Source: Dromaius novaehollandiae
Lineage: Eukaryota; Chordata; Aves; Casuariiformes; Dromaiidae
Assembly (NCBI RefSeq): GCF_036370855.1
Contig: NC_088101.1
Coordinates: 41,276,544 to 41,340,543 of the forward strand
Length of the DNA stretch: 64,000 nucleotides
Direction: 5' to 3'
The position numbers and the translations under genes are program-made. The number at the start of each line of letters is the position of its first letter. Positions within the stretch are counted from its first letter, which is position 1. Of the stretch, positions 50,246 to 62,863 are shown piece after piece. The notes beneath the pieces are model-generated. The model did not search any database. It worked only from the letters and a program-made list of their open reading frames with translations, and was not told where the DNA came from.

Positions 50246-53200
50246 GGGCTGCCCGGAGCGGGCTGCGTGCGGGGTGCGCGCCGTTTCGGGGGCCGGCAGC
50301 CTCCCGGTGTGGTTTTCAGCAGAGTTCGCGTCGTTGCGCCGCGCGAATTAGACAAAAGCCTGGTATTTACTGGTACGCTGGATGCTCTAGCAGCAACTTC
50401 ACTTCTGCATTGCCAGTTCAGGCCGTTTTTTCTAGGGAGAATGCATGAATCCCCAAACTGCACTGTAGTCGTGACGACTGGCAGTTTACTTTTTCAGTCG
50501 ATTTTATTAGCTTCACGATTTTCTCTAATTTCTCAAGACCTATGCTTGTAATTCCTTTTCTGAGTGGACAGAGTTGTTCCTGCTTCTGCGGCTCAAGTTC
50601 AGGAAACGTTACTCGTGTAGGCCTAGCAGTCCCTTCTAAAAATCATCTCTCTGTATAAGCATTTGAGACACTTGAAAAGCTTTTCTCCCTGATATAAAGG
50701 GGCACTTTTACACATCTTCTGTACCCTACCAAGCGGATCTATTTCTCGTTCTAAAATGGCTGTGTTTTCAGAGGTGGCTGCTTATTCTGTGCATGTAGTG
50801 GGATGGCTTTCTAAGCACAAAGGATAAACTAGCAGAAGAAAAAATCTTCAGCAAAGATGCATTATTAACAGAAATGACTATTACAGTGGAATGAGCTGGT
50901 CTGTGATGCTGTATTGCCGCCGTAGCCTTTCACTGGGCTGCAGGTTATGCTGTACTGTATCTGGGGTGGTCTAAGGAGAAATAGTAAGACTTTCGATAGT
51001 TGAAAAAATCTTTATTTACTCGGACTTTCCATTCTGAAGTCTCAGGGTATAGAGTTACAGAAGCATTTAATGGAGGAATTTTTTGTAAGAATGCATAAAT
51101 TGTGACAAAACAAGTGTGGGTGTTAATTACCTTTCCATTAATAGAACAGAGTGTTTTAGTTATTTGGAAATGGTCTAATCTTATAGTTTCTCCTAAGGCG
51201 AAACTCCCAGTGGAGCCACCCCCTTTTCTTGTAGTTAGGATAGGGCAATTTGTTTCCAAATCACAGAAAGCAGAAGCAAAGCGACATGCACTTTAAATCA
51301 CATAAATGGGTCTACCGCATTTGTAGGGTTAGGGACAAAAGGTGGTGACAGCCCACGCTAGAAATGGATTCCAGTAAAAAGAATAGTTTAAATAATTAGC
51401 CATGAGAGGATTTAAACCATTTGAGCAACCAGAGAATATGTGCAAACAGGCTATAAAGGCAATCATGGGATGCTCTCCTTACAGTAAAGAAGTTTCTCCC
51501 TTGGAGTGTGCAGCTCTGGGGCCCTGCAGAAGGCTGTAGATTCTGCATCTCTGATGACTATTCTCTTTGTTTTGACAAAGAGTAAGAACTTTAAATGAAG
51601 TAAATGACTGTAAGGAAGCCTGAGGAATAGTGTAATGGCAATATAAAGGATGTTAGGCTCCACATTCTCAGAAGAGAAGAGCAGTTTCTGAAATCTTGCT
51701 GAGCCAGGAAAAGTAAGAAAGGAGAAAAGAAGGAAATCACATCTTGAGATCTCTTGTTTGTATTTGTTTTGTGGTATTATGTAGCCTGCAGCTATAATGA
51801 GTCATGACAGTGCGAGATCATGAAGCAAACATCACTGGAGGAAGTGAGGAAGTTTGTCATATAGTGCTTTTTATCCTTTCCTGACATTGTCAATAAAATG
51901 GCTCACCATCCTTTCTACCACTGGTTTCAGTTGCTGTCTGAGTATTCACTGAAATTATGCAATTAAGTTTCTGATGAAAAAGACCTTTAAAAATGAGAAC
52001 TCAAGGTTAGTATTTGTATCATGTCCACAGAAAGTAAATATGTAAGGGGAAAAAGTCTTGAATATTTGTCTAATTCTGATTAATGTTTTTTAAATAATCT
52101 GTCTTTAACCATTCTATGTCAGCCTGTTTCAAAACAGATCCCACAGTGAAATCAAAACATAAGAAAGAGTTTATAATAAATATAATACTCAAAGCATCAG
52201 TAACACAATCCAAACCTCATTATGTCATGCAATAAAAGGTAAAATATCATAGCCATTATGAAGACATATGCCATCTATTCGAAATACAAAAATAATGTGA
52301 GGAAGCAAAACAAGCAGTCCAAAAACTCATGATAGGATTGTCTATAGCAAACATGATTATTTTTCCTTTAACTAAAAGTGGTTGTTAAAACCAAAAGATT
52401 TTGTAAATTATGTCTTAATTTAAAAGGAAACACATATTAAAAAGTATTTGGCACTATTTTGTATCTACTTTGTAGATATACAGCAATTTGCGTTTTGTAT
52501 ACAAATTTATTTATTTAAGAATACTTCAGTAGAGGTAAAACTAATTAGAAACTATAAGATATAATTTAAGGAATTTTACTGTAATGACACCAAGAAATCA
52601 TTAAGTGGCACATTATATATTTGATTTTATTAGTAAATGCAAACTGAACAGTTCACAGCTGCCATTAGAGTTTCTTTGCTGGAATTCCTTGAGCATTTTG
52701 TACTATCTCCTCTTTTAAGATCTTTACTTTCTACAGGTTTATTAAAATTTACTGCATTCATTCAGAATCTTAGCATTGCAATTAAGATTTTTAGCACTTA
52801 AAATTTAAAGTAAGCTAAATCTCAGATACTTTGACATTACTTTGATGATTACTTCCAGCATGTTTTGAGTATTTGAGATGTGGCTGTGTGACATATATTA
52901 AGTCTTCAATGACTAGATCTACCAGTTGTAGAGAATCGAATTTATCACTGGATAGGTACAATATCTTTGAGTCAATGTTTGGAGCTTATGCCTTTATCCA
53001 AGAAAGCAACAATGCTCAGGACAGAACTTAATCTTAAAATTCCAATAGGTTTTACGTGCATGTGTATGTACTTCTTGGGCTAGGGCCTAGACCTGTAATT
53101 TTGTTGTAATAAAACAGCAAATTTGCTAGACAGACAGCAGTTTCTTTATTAGGTTTTTGTTTATTGTTCTTCCAGTGTTTTGGTCTTCCCTTTCAGGTGA

Positions 53201-55650
53201 TGCCACTCTTAGATCACTACTAGTCATGTTTCCTAGTCATTTTGGCTCCACATTTATTTCTGATAGCTTGTATGGGATGCTCATTTACTTTTGGATATGG
53301 AGCTTTGAGAAAGCTGACATCTACTCCCTTCGTGGTGTTTTGCTAAGGAGTGCAGATGCCACTGCTGTCAGTTGACCTAAGTCAGAGCAATGATGTTCTC
53401 TAGGAATTAATTTTACTTCACTGTAGAGAGACCTCACCAAGTCCTCTTCATTGCTTCAGACTTCAAGTAAATTTGAGCTTTAGCGCTTCCACAGGCTTTC
53501 AGCCTTTGGAAGAATCTCATCCTGTCAGAGCAATTTTTTTGTGATATTCACTTGCATTTATTTTTTATTCACATTTCTTATGATGTGGTCATTTTGTTAA
53601 GTGGAATCAATGCCCCTGCTAAGAATATTACTGCTTTCACATTTAACTGTAGAGTCTCTTGACTAATGTTCTCCTGCCCCCTTCTACGGTTCAGAGTCTC
53701 CATGCTACTTCTAGGCACATAGCTGTAATGTGGTAACCATTATTCTTGACTTGGCTGCTCTCATTCCCTATATTAGCTCCTTCGTGTTACTTAAAGCTAA
53801 GTTGTGAACTGATTTTTTTATTGTGTACTCATCCTAGAAGTAAGTAGCTGTTCCAAAGTGAATGGTGGCCTGCTAACAGAAGTATTCAAAGAAGCCAGCC
53901 CCCCACGCAAGTCAGCACCAGTAGGCTAATTTCTTGTAGGGCTCACACGGAGCCTTGAGGATATATGTGAGAAGCAAGCTGTGACCTCAGGTACTATTTC
54001 TGAGAGAGCACTTCTTTTGTGAGACCCTTGGAGGTACTTCCCATGCACATGTATTTGCCTGCATGTGCTGGGAAAGTGATGCAGTCCCTGCTTGTGCACC
54101 GTAGCCACTTTTTCCCTGTCCTAGGGTAAGAGGAGAAATACCTGAGTAAATACCTGAGGAACAGCACCCCAGCAAGGGGCTATGGGGCACGGAGCTGTCT
54201 GAACCCTATCTTGGGACTGTCTGCCTATGCCTTGTGCTGTATGCATGGCTATGCCCATTGATTGTTTCAGCTCAGTCCATATAGCAAACAGGTCAGCCAT
54301 GCAGTGGCTCAGGAAGAGAGCTTTAATTGTGTGGGTTGTAATCTAGAAAGCAGGGTGTGTGCATCATCATGGAGGGGGATGGAGCCAGGTCCAGAGATTT
54401 TATCAAGCACTGTGGAATCTAGCCCTTAGACAGCTATTTGTATTACTGAGATACAGGGAATATTGCATGCAAGCTGTCCAGCTGTTTCGGTGTGGGTAAA
54501 AATTACTTGCTATAAGACAACATGCTAAAATCCTTCAATTATTTTCCCCTCAAATGGAAATTGAAATAAATGCACACTTACAGTGTGAATCTCTTCATTA
54601 ATCACATTCTAATGATATTAAGAACAAAAACATCTGACTCTTTCAGGGAAATATATTTTGTGGGAATCCTCCTGGTGGTTCTAGTGCAGTGTAAATCTAT
54701 AGTGTCATAGATTCCAGGGGGTGCAGTAAAACTTAGGTTTCTGTGATATCACACACAGTGGTTGCTGCTAAACTCCCCAATTATAATAGCATGATTGATT
54801 GTTTTTGAGATCTCAGGTACAGGTTTCTCTATGGTATGTTAGACAGCAATGTGTCGTACAGTGACAACTGCCTTTCTAAATGCTGACCAAGGTAAACGTG
54901 TGGTTAATTTCATGTTAACCTTGCATTTCACTTGGCACTTGATACAGATGGAAACTGACAAAAGCTGTTCAGGGAGAGCCGATTTCCCTCTTCAGCAAAT
55001 CCAGAAACCCTTCACACACGAAAGAGCATTAGCAAAAGGCTGACTACAGTCACAGAACACCTCAGCAAGACTTCCAGTTTGCTGCTTGGAAAAACTGGGT
55101 TTTTTCATTTGCCCATAGTTACTTTTATGATTGGAAAATACAAGACTAGATTGCCAGTTGCTGCCTTCTTATTCATAGGGAGGGGTGCCTGCTTACACTA
55201 ATAGCTATGTGGCTCCCTAGTCCTGACTGCAGGCACTCTGGAGCCTAAAATACTCATTGCTGTTCCAGTTTTAAATAGCACCACTAAAAATGGCCAAATT
55301 TCCATGTCTTTGGAGAAAGCACATATCAATCTAACTTTTAATTTCCTGTATTTTTTTTCCCTTGCCTAAATTGTCTTCATAGTTGTCTATTCGCACTGGA
55401 GAGCTGAAAGTGTAAAACCATTTGCCTCAGGTTGGGAAAAAAAATTGGTGGAATGAAACACTGCTCAAATTTTGCTGAAAACAGCCTAAGTCCATAGAAC
55501 TCACAAAGCATATTTGGGAGTAGAATTTTAACGTTTCCAAAGAAGAATGGTCTGAAGAGAAGGATAGTTTTGTGGCTTAAGAAACTTAGTAAGGCTTTTG
55601 GTTAATGTGAAACCAATTTTCTCCTTGTAGTTTTCAGCAAATCACAACAG

Positions 55651-55671
55651 GAATAATTACAATTAATTTTT
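55651..55671 (+). promoter_or_regulatory. TAATT-rich block, copy 1 (possible homeodomain sites)
   Basis: GAATAATTACAATTAA followed by TTTTT holds three TAATT/AATTA cores within 21 bases. More such cores follow (TTTGATTGAG, CTTTAATTGATG). A nearly identical block occurs at 63824. Clustered TAATT cores are typical of homeodomain-bound enhancers and also of plain AT-rich DNA. Regulatory function is inferred. Confidence 0.2.
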
Positions 55672-57828
55672 GATTGAGTTAAAGGCTTTAATTGATGCTG
55701 TTAAAGACAAAGCTTCTCAAACAGGTTATATGAGATTAATAAAACCAGCCAAGAGGAAATGCTTTCCTCTTACATGAAAATACAGGGCCTTCATGCAATG
55801 AAGAGAGAATGAGAGAATTAAGTTAATGCTGGTGTGAGTTAGGCATGAAGCCACAGAGTGAGGATACCTTCCCTGTTCTGTTTTTATGAATAGCACCTAC
55901 ATCTTTTTGTGAATCCTACCTGCAAAATCTATTTGAATTTCACTTGTAGATATGTGCAAGTGATTTGTTCCAATACTTATTTTTAAACTCTGGCTGCAAA
56001 GATTAGTAAGATTTGACTGATTTTGTAAATCACTCAGATCTAATAAATTCCTGGCCAAAAAACTTGTGCAGCTCTATTCAAGAGATCTGGATTGACTCTT
56101 AGCTCTGCTGTAGTCTTCCTTCTGTGATCTCCAGCGTGCCTCATTTCCCCACTTCTAAAAGAGACCTAGTGACATTTCCCTTCATATCCCATTTTTCTGT
56201 CTTAGCTATTCAGATGGTAAATCCTTCAGGTCAAATACTGTACTTTAGTATATATTTGTGTACGGCCCTGACGACAACTTGGGCCTTCTGAGAGGTTAAA
56301 ACCAACAAATAATACACCTAGCAATGGCGATAGAGAAAAAACACTAACTCCAGCAAAATTCAAGATAATATTAGCACAATTTCTCAGTTTCAGCAACCTG
56401 TCCAAGAAGCATACACTACACCAGACAGAAGGTTAAACAGGAATATTTCAGTTTAAGGAAAGGCTCCAAAAGAATTTTCATATGTTGATGGAGTAGCAAT
56501 CTCACTGATTGAATGGTGGCCTACATGAATGCTAAGAAGTAATTCAGTAGTTCCTTTCCCAGCCAAAAGCATTCAGTTGTGTGGAGGAAATGAAATAACA
56601 TAGAGCAGATCAATCTTTCACTCATGAGTTAGGCATGGCTTGCAAAATATTTTCATAGGACTCATGAGGCAGAAACTCTATTTGTAGTTCGACACTGAAA
56701 AGCTTCAGCTGATCTGAAAATGAGCATCAGTTTAGATCAGCCCTGCACTTACTCTGCATGTCATATGCTCCAGGTCTGTGAGAGATGCAGCATGTTAGCT
56801 GTGTATTTGTAGAATAAGTAATTGACCATAACAATGGTAAACTTTAGAAACAAGGGAGACATGGCTCAGTCAAAGTTGGAAATGTGCAAGTGTCTTGTGC
56901 TTGAGATAATGGTGGGCATCTTGACAGAGTAAATATTATTCTCTTAGAAGAGCAGACACTGGCACTAGAAAATAGGTACATGCTTTTTACTGTTGATTAA
57001 TATAGTATATGAAATATGGTTTCATTATTATCTTCCCTCCAGATTCTCTCTGAAAATGATTTGCAGTTCTAAGCAGTACAGAAATAGATTTAAACAATAG
57101 ATAAGAGAAGAATTATAAAGTAGAAGAATCTTTTAAAATAGGAGTTGAATCAGTAAAGAGCAAGAAGGAGTAGAGGGAGAGATACAGGATTATTATTTCT
57201 GTGTAGCAAAAGCTGTAAAAGAGCACCCATCGTTGCTCAAGTTGTGCGCAGATTTTGGTTAGCAATAAATTGGAATAGGGGAAAAAATGAGATAAGAAGT
57301 TGAGAGCAGCAGTGACAGAAAAGCACCTAGCGGTGTTGATATCATTTAAAAAAATATACAGCTGGGGTTTTATTACAGTACCTGTAATGTATTATATTGC
57401 AAATGGTTAGTCTATCTAATGCTGGCAGAAATATGTGAGAAATAGAGTTCTTATACAGGTATTTATATAACATTCCCTCACTTTTTTTTTCCACAACTGT
57501 TACTCTACAACCATGGAAAACACTCATAATTTTAACTCAAATATTAATAATTGCATTCAGATCTTTAATGCTAAACTTTGGTTTGGTAATTTGGCTTCCA
57601 GAAAAGGAGCTGCATTACTTAGGAATGCAATCCTCTTGTCAGTCTGATATATTATGGGCAGTGTGCGATTTAGTTGTCTGTTATAAACAGAGCTGAAAAC
57701 TCAGAACAAAGGTTTACAATATGAATATCCTGTAAAGATACTTCTAATACTGTGAGAACTTCATTTCTCTCTTGTCACAGGTTACTTAGAAAATTAGAGC
57801 TTTTGTCTCATTAGAAATTGCCATGTAC

Positions 57829-57849
57829 AAACATTTGAAACAAATGTTT
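57829..57849. repeat. 9-bp inverted repeat with 3-base loop
   Basis: AAACATTTG and CAAATGTTT are exact reverse complements around AAA. Each arm holds a CATTTG/CAAATG E-box-like core. It lies in the presumed first intron. Confidence 0.85.
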
Positions 57850-58872
57850 TGAATTTTCAGCATCACCTGAGCTGCAAGCAGAAATGTCAAAGGTTTCTGA
57901 CCCCATGTAAAGGAAGACTAGACATGGTGTAGCAAACTTCCTTTCCTCCCCGTTTTATAAACCTGCTGACAATGCATACTTCACAAGATTCGTGGTGCGT
58001 CCAGATGCCCCAGTATACCAAAAGGCTTAAAAAAGACGTTGTGTTCATCTTGGCATCTGGAATTTAGTTAGGAAGTGTTCATGAAAGAAGTACTGCTTCT
58101 CATTATCCTGAAAGTTAGGTCTCTATTTTATCCTCTAGGAACTCAAGCTTAGGCCATGCCTTTAATCCCTTCCCTCCGCCCCAGCTATACACATCAGCTG
58201 TCAGCCTTTCCGTTGTGACATTTCATGTCTCTCTCAAAAAAGAGAGAACTTTCTACGTAGCATCTTCTTTCTGCGCACATATACAAACAAAGAGGTGAAT
58301 CCTAATGACTTGCTGTGGGATTTCTCTTATCAAGAACTCAGATAACAATAAAATTAACTTTCAACTTTCAAACAAAGGAGTGTTTCTTTTCCAGATAATA
58401 CTCAAATGACATTTGAAACCTATGTGAAGTGTTCTTCTGAGTACATATGGACTTGCTAGTGCCAAAATTTGATTTTGGTTCATTTTTAGAGTTTTCTCCC
58501 ACAGTTCAGTCTCCCTGCCCTTTAACCTCAGAAACAACTGAACTGTTTTTCCTGCTGGCTTGGAGCTACTATTCAGAACACCAGTATGAGTCAATAAAGC
58601 AACACTGCAAGTCTGTGACATCTTAGTACGGGCCACCCTCATGAAAGGTTATTTAAAAATTGTTTCTGCCTTGGACTGGTGCTTACAAGTGACCTGGTAT
58701 AAGTACCTAGGAAAGTCAGTGACAGCTCCCTGAACCACTTAGGTCTTTAATAACAAAGCTTCAAATAGACCTGGGGTTATTATTTCTTTCTCCAGTGTGG
58801 TAAGATTTTTTAAATTAACATGGTTCCTCAGTATAACGAAAAAAACAGGTGTTCAGTGGTGGTATGTCCAGA

Positions 58873-58896
58873 TCTAGATCTGTTAACAGATCTAGA
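58873..58896. repeat. Perfect 24-bp palindrome
   Basis: The half-site TCTAGATCTGTT is followed at once by its exact reverse complement with no loop, centred on GTTAAC between 58884 and 58885. The flanking bases (A and A) stop the symmetry. It contains overlapping AGATCT and TCTAGA units. A loop-free 12-base arm is not expected by chance in a window of this size. Confidence 0.95.
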
Positions 58897-58941
58897 AAAC
58901 AGCAAATACAGAGTGGGTATTCTTCAACATTTTGGTTGCAG

Positions 58942-58991
58942 AAAGTCCTTGAAGGGCCTTTGGTGTGGGACAGACAGCTCCTGCACTATAG
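58942..58991 (+). other. Short exon-like interval
   Basis: The interval is preceded by CATTTTGGTTGCAG and followed by TATAG|GTGAGTCTTA, both good splice signals, and is 50 bases long. Two frames are open across it; one reads KSLKGLWCGTDSSCTI. It lies about 9 kb downstream of the CpG-island promoter on the same strand, and a perfect 24-bp palindrome lies 46 bases upstream. Length not divisible by three would shift frame if skipped. No homology recognised. It may well be a chance pairing. Confidence 0.15.
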
Positions 58992-59091
58992 GTGAGTCTT
59001 ATGATATCTGGGTAGCACATCAATCACTGCACAAGCTGAAGTTATTTACCAATTACAATTGATACTACTTTTGGTTCACAAAGTAGAAGTT

Positions 59092-59104
59092 AAAAAAAAA
59101 AAAA
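59092..59104 (+). repeat. A13 homopolymer
   Basis: Thirteen A follow GTAGAAGTT. Confidence 0.95.
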
Positions 59105-60014
59105 GTACATAGGAGATGAACCCATTACCTTAGTAAGGGCAGTGCAGCCCAGATCCTCTAGAGTCCTTGCCTGACACTTTAGGGGTCAGATTTCAGCCTG
59201 CAGAGCCATGGATCAGCTGTGATTTCCACCTGCCTATGTGCTACTGTTTCTCTTTAGCTAACACTCTTATTTGGAGCCCAAGCCTTTACAGCAAGACTCT
59301 CAAGCTTTGTTCCTTGCTTGTTTTGCCTTGGAACTGAAACCCAAAGACTTCCAGCACTAAAGCATAAATTACCACACCTTGACAGAACCAAGTGCTCTTA
59401 CAGCTTCCTACCTTCTGTGGTGGCAAGGAGGTGATTGCTGATGGTACAGCAGGTTCATGCTGCCTTGCTGGGGTGGAGATCAGAACTTTAAGGAAACCAT
59501 GTGCTTCCATCCTGGGATCTCAGAGGCATGTGCAGTACTAAATGTTATCTCAGAAAGCCTGATACAGAGAGGAAAGAGGTTTCTTATGGACATATTATAA
59601 AAGCAAAGTGAAATACCATTAAAAAATAAAATACAAATCTAAGAAATCTTAAATCAGTAACAATGTATACCTTGCCTTTAGCTTACAAATCAATGCAGTT
59701 TAAAACAAAATACTAGAAAATAACATATGAAATGTCCAGCTCCAGAGAATTCTTACTTTTTTTTTTAAACGGGGTTACCTCATTAAGCAATGCGACAAAA
59801 AGTACTTTACTCCCTGCCTCCCATTAGATGCTAGTGAGGCAAAACACTGAACCTAGAATTAGGATGTTAGCAGCCAAATCAGGGATATAAACTACTGTCT
59901 TCCCATAATCACACAACAGAGAGTAACATGCAGCCAGTAGCATTAGTTTAAACACAAGCTGTAATTACCACAAAAAAAAAACCCCTAAAATCTAAACATT
60001 GCCGAAAAGTTCCT

Positions 60015-60030
60015 TGAAATGATCATTTCA
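60015..60030. repeat. Perfect 16-bp palindrome
   Basis: TGAAATGATCATTTCA is its own reverse complement, centred on GATC/TGATCA. Palindromes of this size are marginally expected in 64 kb. No function assigned. Confidence 0.85.
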
Positions 60031-60228
60031 GTGCTTTTTATCAGCTCTACTGACAGGTTATAGAAAAATGATTTGCATATACCCATAGCATGTCTGTGGA
60101 TCATAGCGGAGAAAAAGCAATATATCAATAAGGAAACTGTCTGTGCTTTTGCAAATTATTTTGTTCTGTTGCCCATGTTTTCCTATATCCTTATGCATTT
60201 TTTTAATCTTCATGTCCTCTAGGTTTCA

Positions 60229-60310
60229 TTTTCTACTTTGTTCTGCTTTTCCTTCTTGGTCCTTTATTCTGTCTCTATCTCCTTCCTCTCCTTTTTTCTC
60301 TCTCACCATC
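60229..60310 (+). repeat. Pyrimidine-rich tract
   Basis: About 80 bases are dominated by T and C (CTTTTCCTTCTTGGTCC, then TCTATCTCCTTCCTCTCC), ending in CTCTCTCACCATCAG. It is either a low-complexity tract or an unusually long polypyrimidine tract for the exon candidate at 60313. Confidence 0.85.
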
Positions 60311-60312
60311 AG

Positions 60313-60405
60313 AAACAGCAGATATTGTGCAAAATAATGCAATGATAAATGAGAAAAGCTATGCTATCTGAGAAATGGAGCAGAGCTTTGACCTTTCAGA
60401 CTTTG
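60313..60405 (+). other. Candidate internal exon (possibly 5' UTR exon with start codon)
   Basis: A pyrimidine-rich tract from about 60229 to 60310 ends in CACCATCAG, then 93 bases later there is TTTG|GTAAGTTTA, a consensus donor. No frame is open through the whole interval, so it is not an ordinary internal coding exon. It contains GAAATGG at 60373-60378; from that ATG the frame stays open to the donor for ten codons (MEQSFDLSDF) and leaves one base for the next codon. It could therefore be a second exon that ends the 5' UTR and starts translation, with the ATG at 50037 acting as an upstream ATG. Joined directly to that ATG, the upstream frame would stop after ten codons. I do not recognise the N-terminus. 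Chance pseudo-exons are common, so confidence is low. Confidence 0.3.
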
Positions 60406-62593
60406 GTAAGTTTATAGTGATGTCAACATCATTGCAGTCAAGGCAATTACACATGTGACATCAAGAACTGTGGACAGTTCTAGGTAGTTCTATAAGGAAT
60501 AGCTCTAGGAAACTTACCCTGTGGTTTATGCCATACACAGAGTTCAGGTTCTATATCACAGAAACACATTGGTTTTGATCACAAACATATCTCTTGCTAA
60601 GAGCTAGTCATATGATTCTAGTCTTTTGGAAAATCCAAGTCATCTAGTAATATCACCTTTCTGAGTTATGGAAGAATTATCTGCATTTTACCAATGGGAG
60701 AAAAACCTCAGAGCCTTGCCCAGAAAGTCACAAAAGCTTGTGGGAAAAGTAGCAGGAGAATCCTTATGCTTAAATTACATTTCATTTACCTCCATAATTA
60801 AACCCTGAACTGGTACCTGAACTTAGAAGCCAGCATTTGGTATATCCCTATCAGAGATTCTCCACTGTATTCTTGTTAACCCCTTCTTGGATTTCCATCC
60901 CTCCAAATCTTAATCTGTTTTGTTGCCCTTGGTAGAGCACCCTTTTCTCTGCATTTCTCCAGCTCCAGTTCACGGAAGCATACTTGCTCAGGACAGCACT
61001 GAAATGCATGCCACAAAGGAACCTTGGAAAGCTTTTCAAGCTAAGCCAAGCTATGTTTCTTTGCCAGTCTGTACCTGGCAATCTGTCACTAAAATATCCA
61101 GAACTGAAGCGGAAACTAGAGTTTCAGAAAGGCTGGGTGATATTACCATTCCAAATTATTTCTGTGGATTAAATATTCAAATTTGATATTGCTACAACAA
61201 GCTGCAGTTCAACAAATAACACACTTGAATTGGTATAATACGTGTTTGGAACCTGCTAAATGTTTGTTAATATGTCTGTTTTTATACCTGGGAGGGCAGC
61301 ACTGATTGGAGCTCCCAGCATTTGATATCTTTTAGATTTAAAATAAGGATGGGTTTTTTGTCTGTTGTTCAGGACGTCTGAAAGTTTGAAAAAGTAGCAT
61401 ATGTCATGTATCTTCATTTGCCTCATTCTTCAGTGATCTTCTGATTTTCACTGAAAATATTTTTAAAACATGAAGCCATTTTTTAGTAATGACTTGAGAA
61501 ATTTGCTGTAAAGAATCTCATGTTTCTAGGCCTGAATAAGCTAGGTTTCTGTTATAGTCTCGCCCACAGGTTCCTTTTGTTTTTAAATACAAGTGTCAGA
61601 GTTGATTTGCCACCTGCATATTTTCAGCATATTTTTTCCTCAGAGCCACATTTTCACCTCAGTCTGTACACCAAACTCCTATCAATGCCAAGGGGAAGCT
61701 CCACATGTGGAAGAAGGGGTGAATACAGCAATTAGCACTGGCTTAGTTTTGTGTGCCTTCTGCCTGCTGCTGTCATTTGCATATGCTGACTTTTCCTGTG
61801 CAAAAGTCATCTGAGAAATGCACTGTGCCGTTTGATTTCTTTCACATGGTTAAGAGAAAAGCAGAATATATGGAATGGAAAGATTTGAAAGATCAGCAGC
61901 TGTGATAACTGCAGCAATTGCACTGGAGACAATAACAAACATCAGAGAAATTCAGCATTCTACAGGATGCCAATATTTGCCTCTTGATTTATTTAATTTT
62001 CAGTTTTCACAGAAGTGGTATACATTAACTGAAGGTTAATGTTAGTCGTTAAGTGCATATTTACTGTGACTAATTAACCATACTCATTTCTCTTAATACA
62101 ACATGTGCAAGACATTAAGCATCCCAGTATTTCATGAAACATCTCAACTCTACTTTGCTTCATTATTATAGTGAAAAAAGAAACCTGTTTTCTTTCAATA
62201 CAATATAAATTCACAGACATCCATCTTTCTGTGCTTTAATTGCATATTTCCTCCATTTTCCAGAAGAGTATTAGAAAGCAACTACATAATACAGTTCAAC
62301 AATGAAATTGGTATTGTAATGTATTCTTAGAGGATTCTGTCTCACAAGGTGTGTTCATAGCCTTTAGATCTGTGCTTTACAAATGTAAGATGTGTAGTCA
62401 AATCTTTTCTAAAATCAGCAGATTTTGAAAAGGATGGACTCTGAAGCACTATAGCTGCCCAGTGTGTTGTATGAAAAGTGACAGGCCAATCAGTGAAATA
62501 AAAAATGAAGGTACCAATTTACAGTGCAAATGACCAAACCAGCAATTTAAATTATTTTAACCATGTCATGTAGCAGAAACCATCTATCACCAT

Positions 62594-62863
62594 TTAATCA
62601 AAAGGAAGGATTGCTAATCTGGTGCCTGCTGGTCTGGCACTGAAGATACCACGGAAGACAACAATTGGGAAAGTCTCTCCTTCCTTCTTCAGAGCTGCTT
62701 TCTTTTCCTTTGGCTCTGCATAAAGCAGTATCAGTAACTGCATGATGGCTGTGAAGACACATCTTCGACCATCTATTCTGGCTGAATAAACCCCTTCAAT
62801 CAATTTTTCTTTTTTTTCCTCATCAGAAAAATTACAAGGCTGATGCAGGATAAACCATCTTCT
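62594..62863 (-). other. Lysine-rich open frame ending in TAA, unknown
   Basis: On the minus strand the frame is open for about 89 codons after an in-frame TAG and ends at TAA. A possible acceptor (TTTATCCTGCATCAG, cut near 62841) would make it a terminal exon of about 82 codons. The peptide has a charged patch (SDEEKKEKLIEGVYSARIDG) and a second one (AEPKEKKAALKKEGETFP). I looked for a minus-strand AATAAA soon after the stop and found none nearby, which weakens a terminal-exon reading. No homology recognised. Confidence 0.12.

Larger units (their letters stand above)
49600..50345 (+). promoter_or_regulatory. CpG island promoter
   Basis: This is the only strongly GC-rich, CpG-dense stretch in the window; it begins and ends abruptly against AT-rich DNA. 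It contains GC boxes (for example GGGGCGG at 49828-49834 and CCCGCCCC at 49873-49880), an inverted CCAAT box, a short AT patch, GGC repeats and an ATG directly abutting a splice donor. Together these make it a typical vertebrate CpG-island promoter firing to the right. CpG islands are often bidirectional, so an antisense transcript to the left is possible, but I see no first exon on that side. Long open frames on both strands here (up to about 330 codons) reflect the scarcity of AT-rich stop codons in GC-rich DNA. Confidence 0.85.

Noticed and set aside
49443..50551. Long open frames on both strands across the CpG island (up to about 330 codons).
   Set aside because: Low AT content removes stop codons in all frames. 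The peptides are arginine/alanine/proline/glycine repeats with no domain, and frames overlap on both strands.
53157..53375. 72-codon plus-strand frame following a CTTCCCTTTCAG acceptor-like site.
   Set aside because: No donor or domain is recognisable and the composition is a hydrophobic AT-rich mixture; treated as chance.
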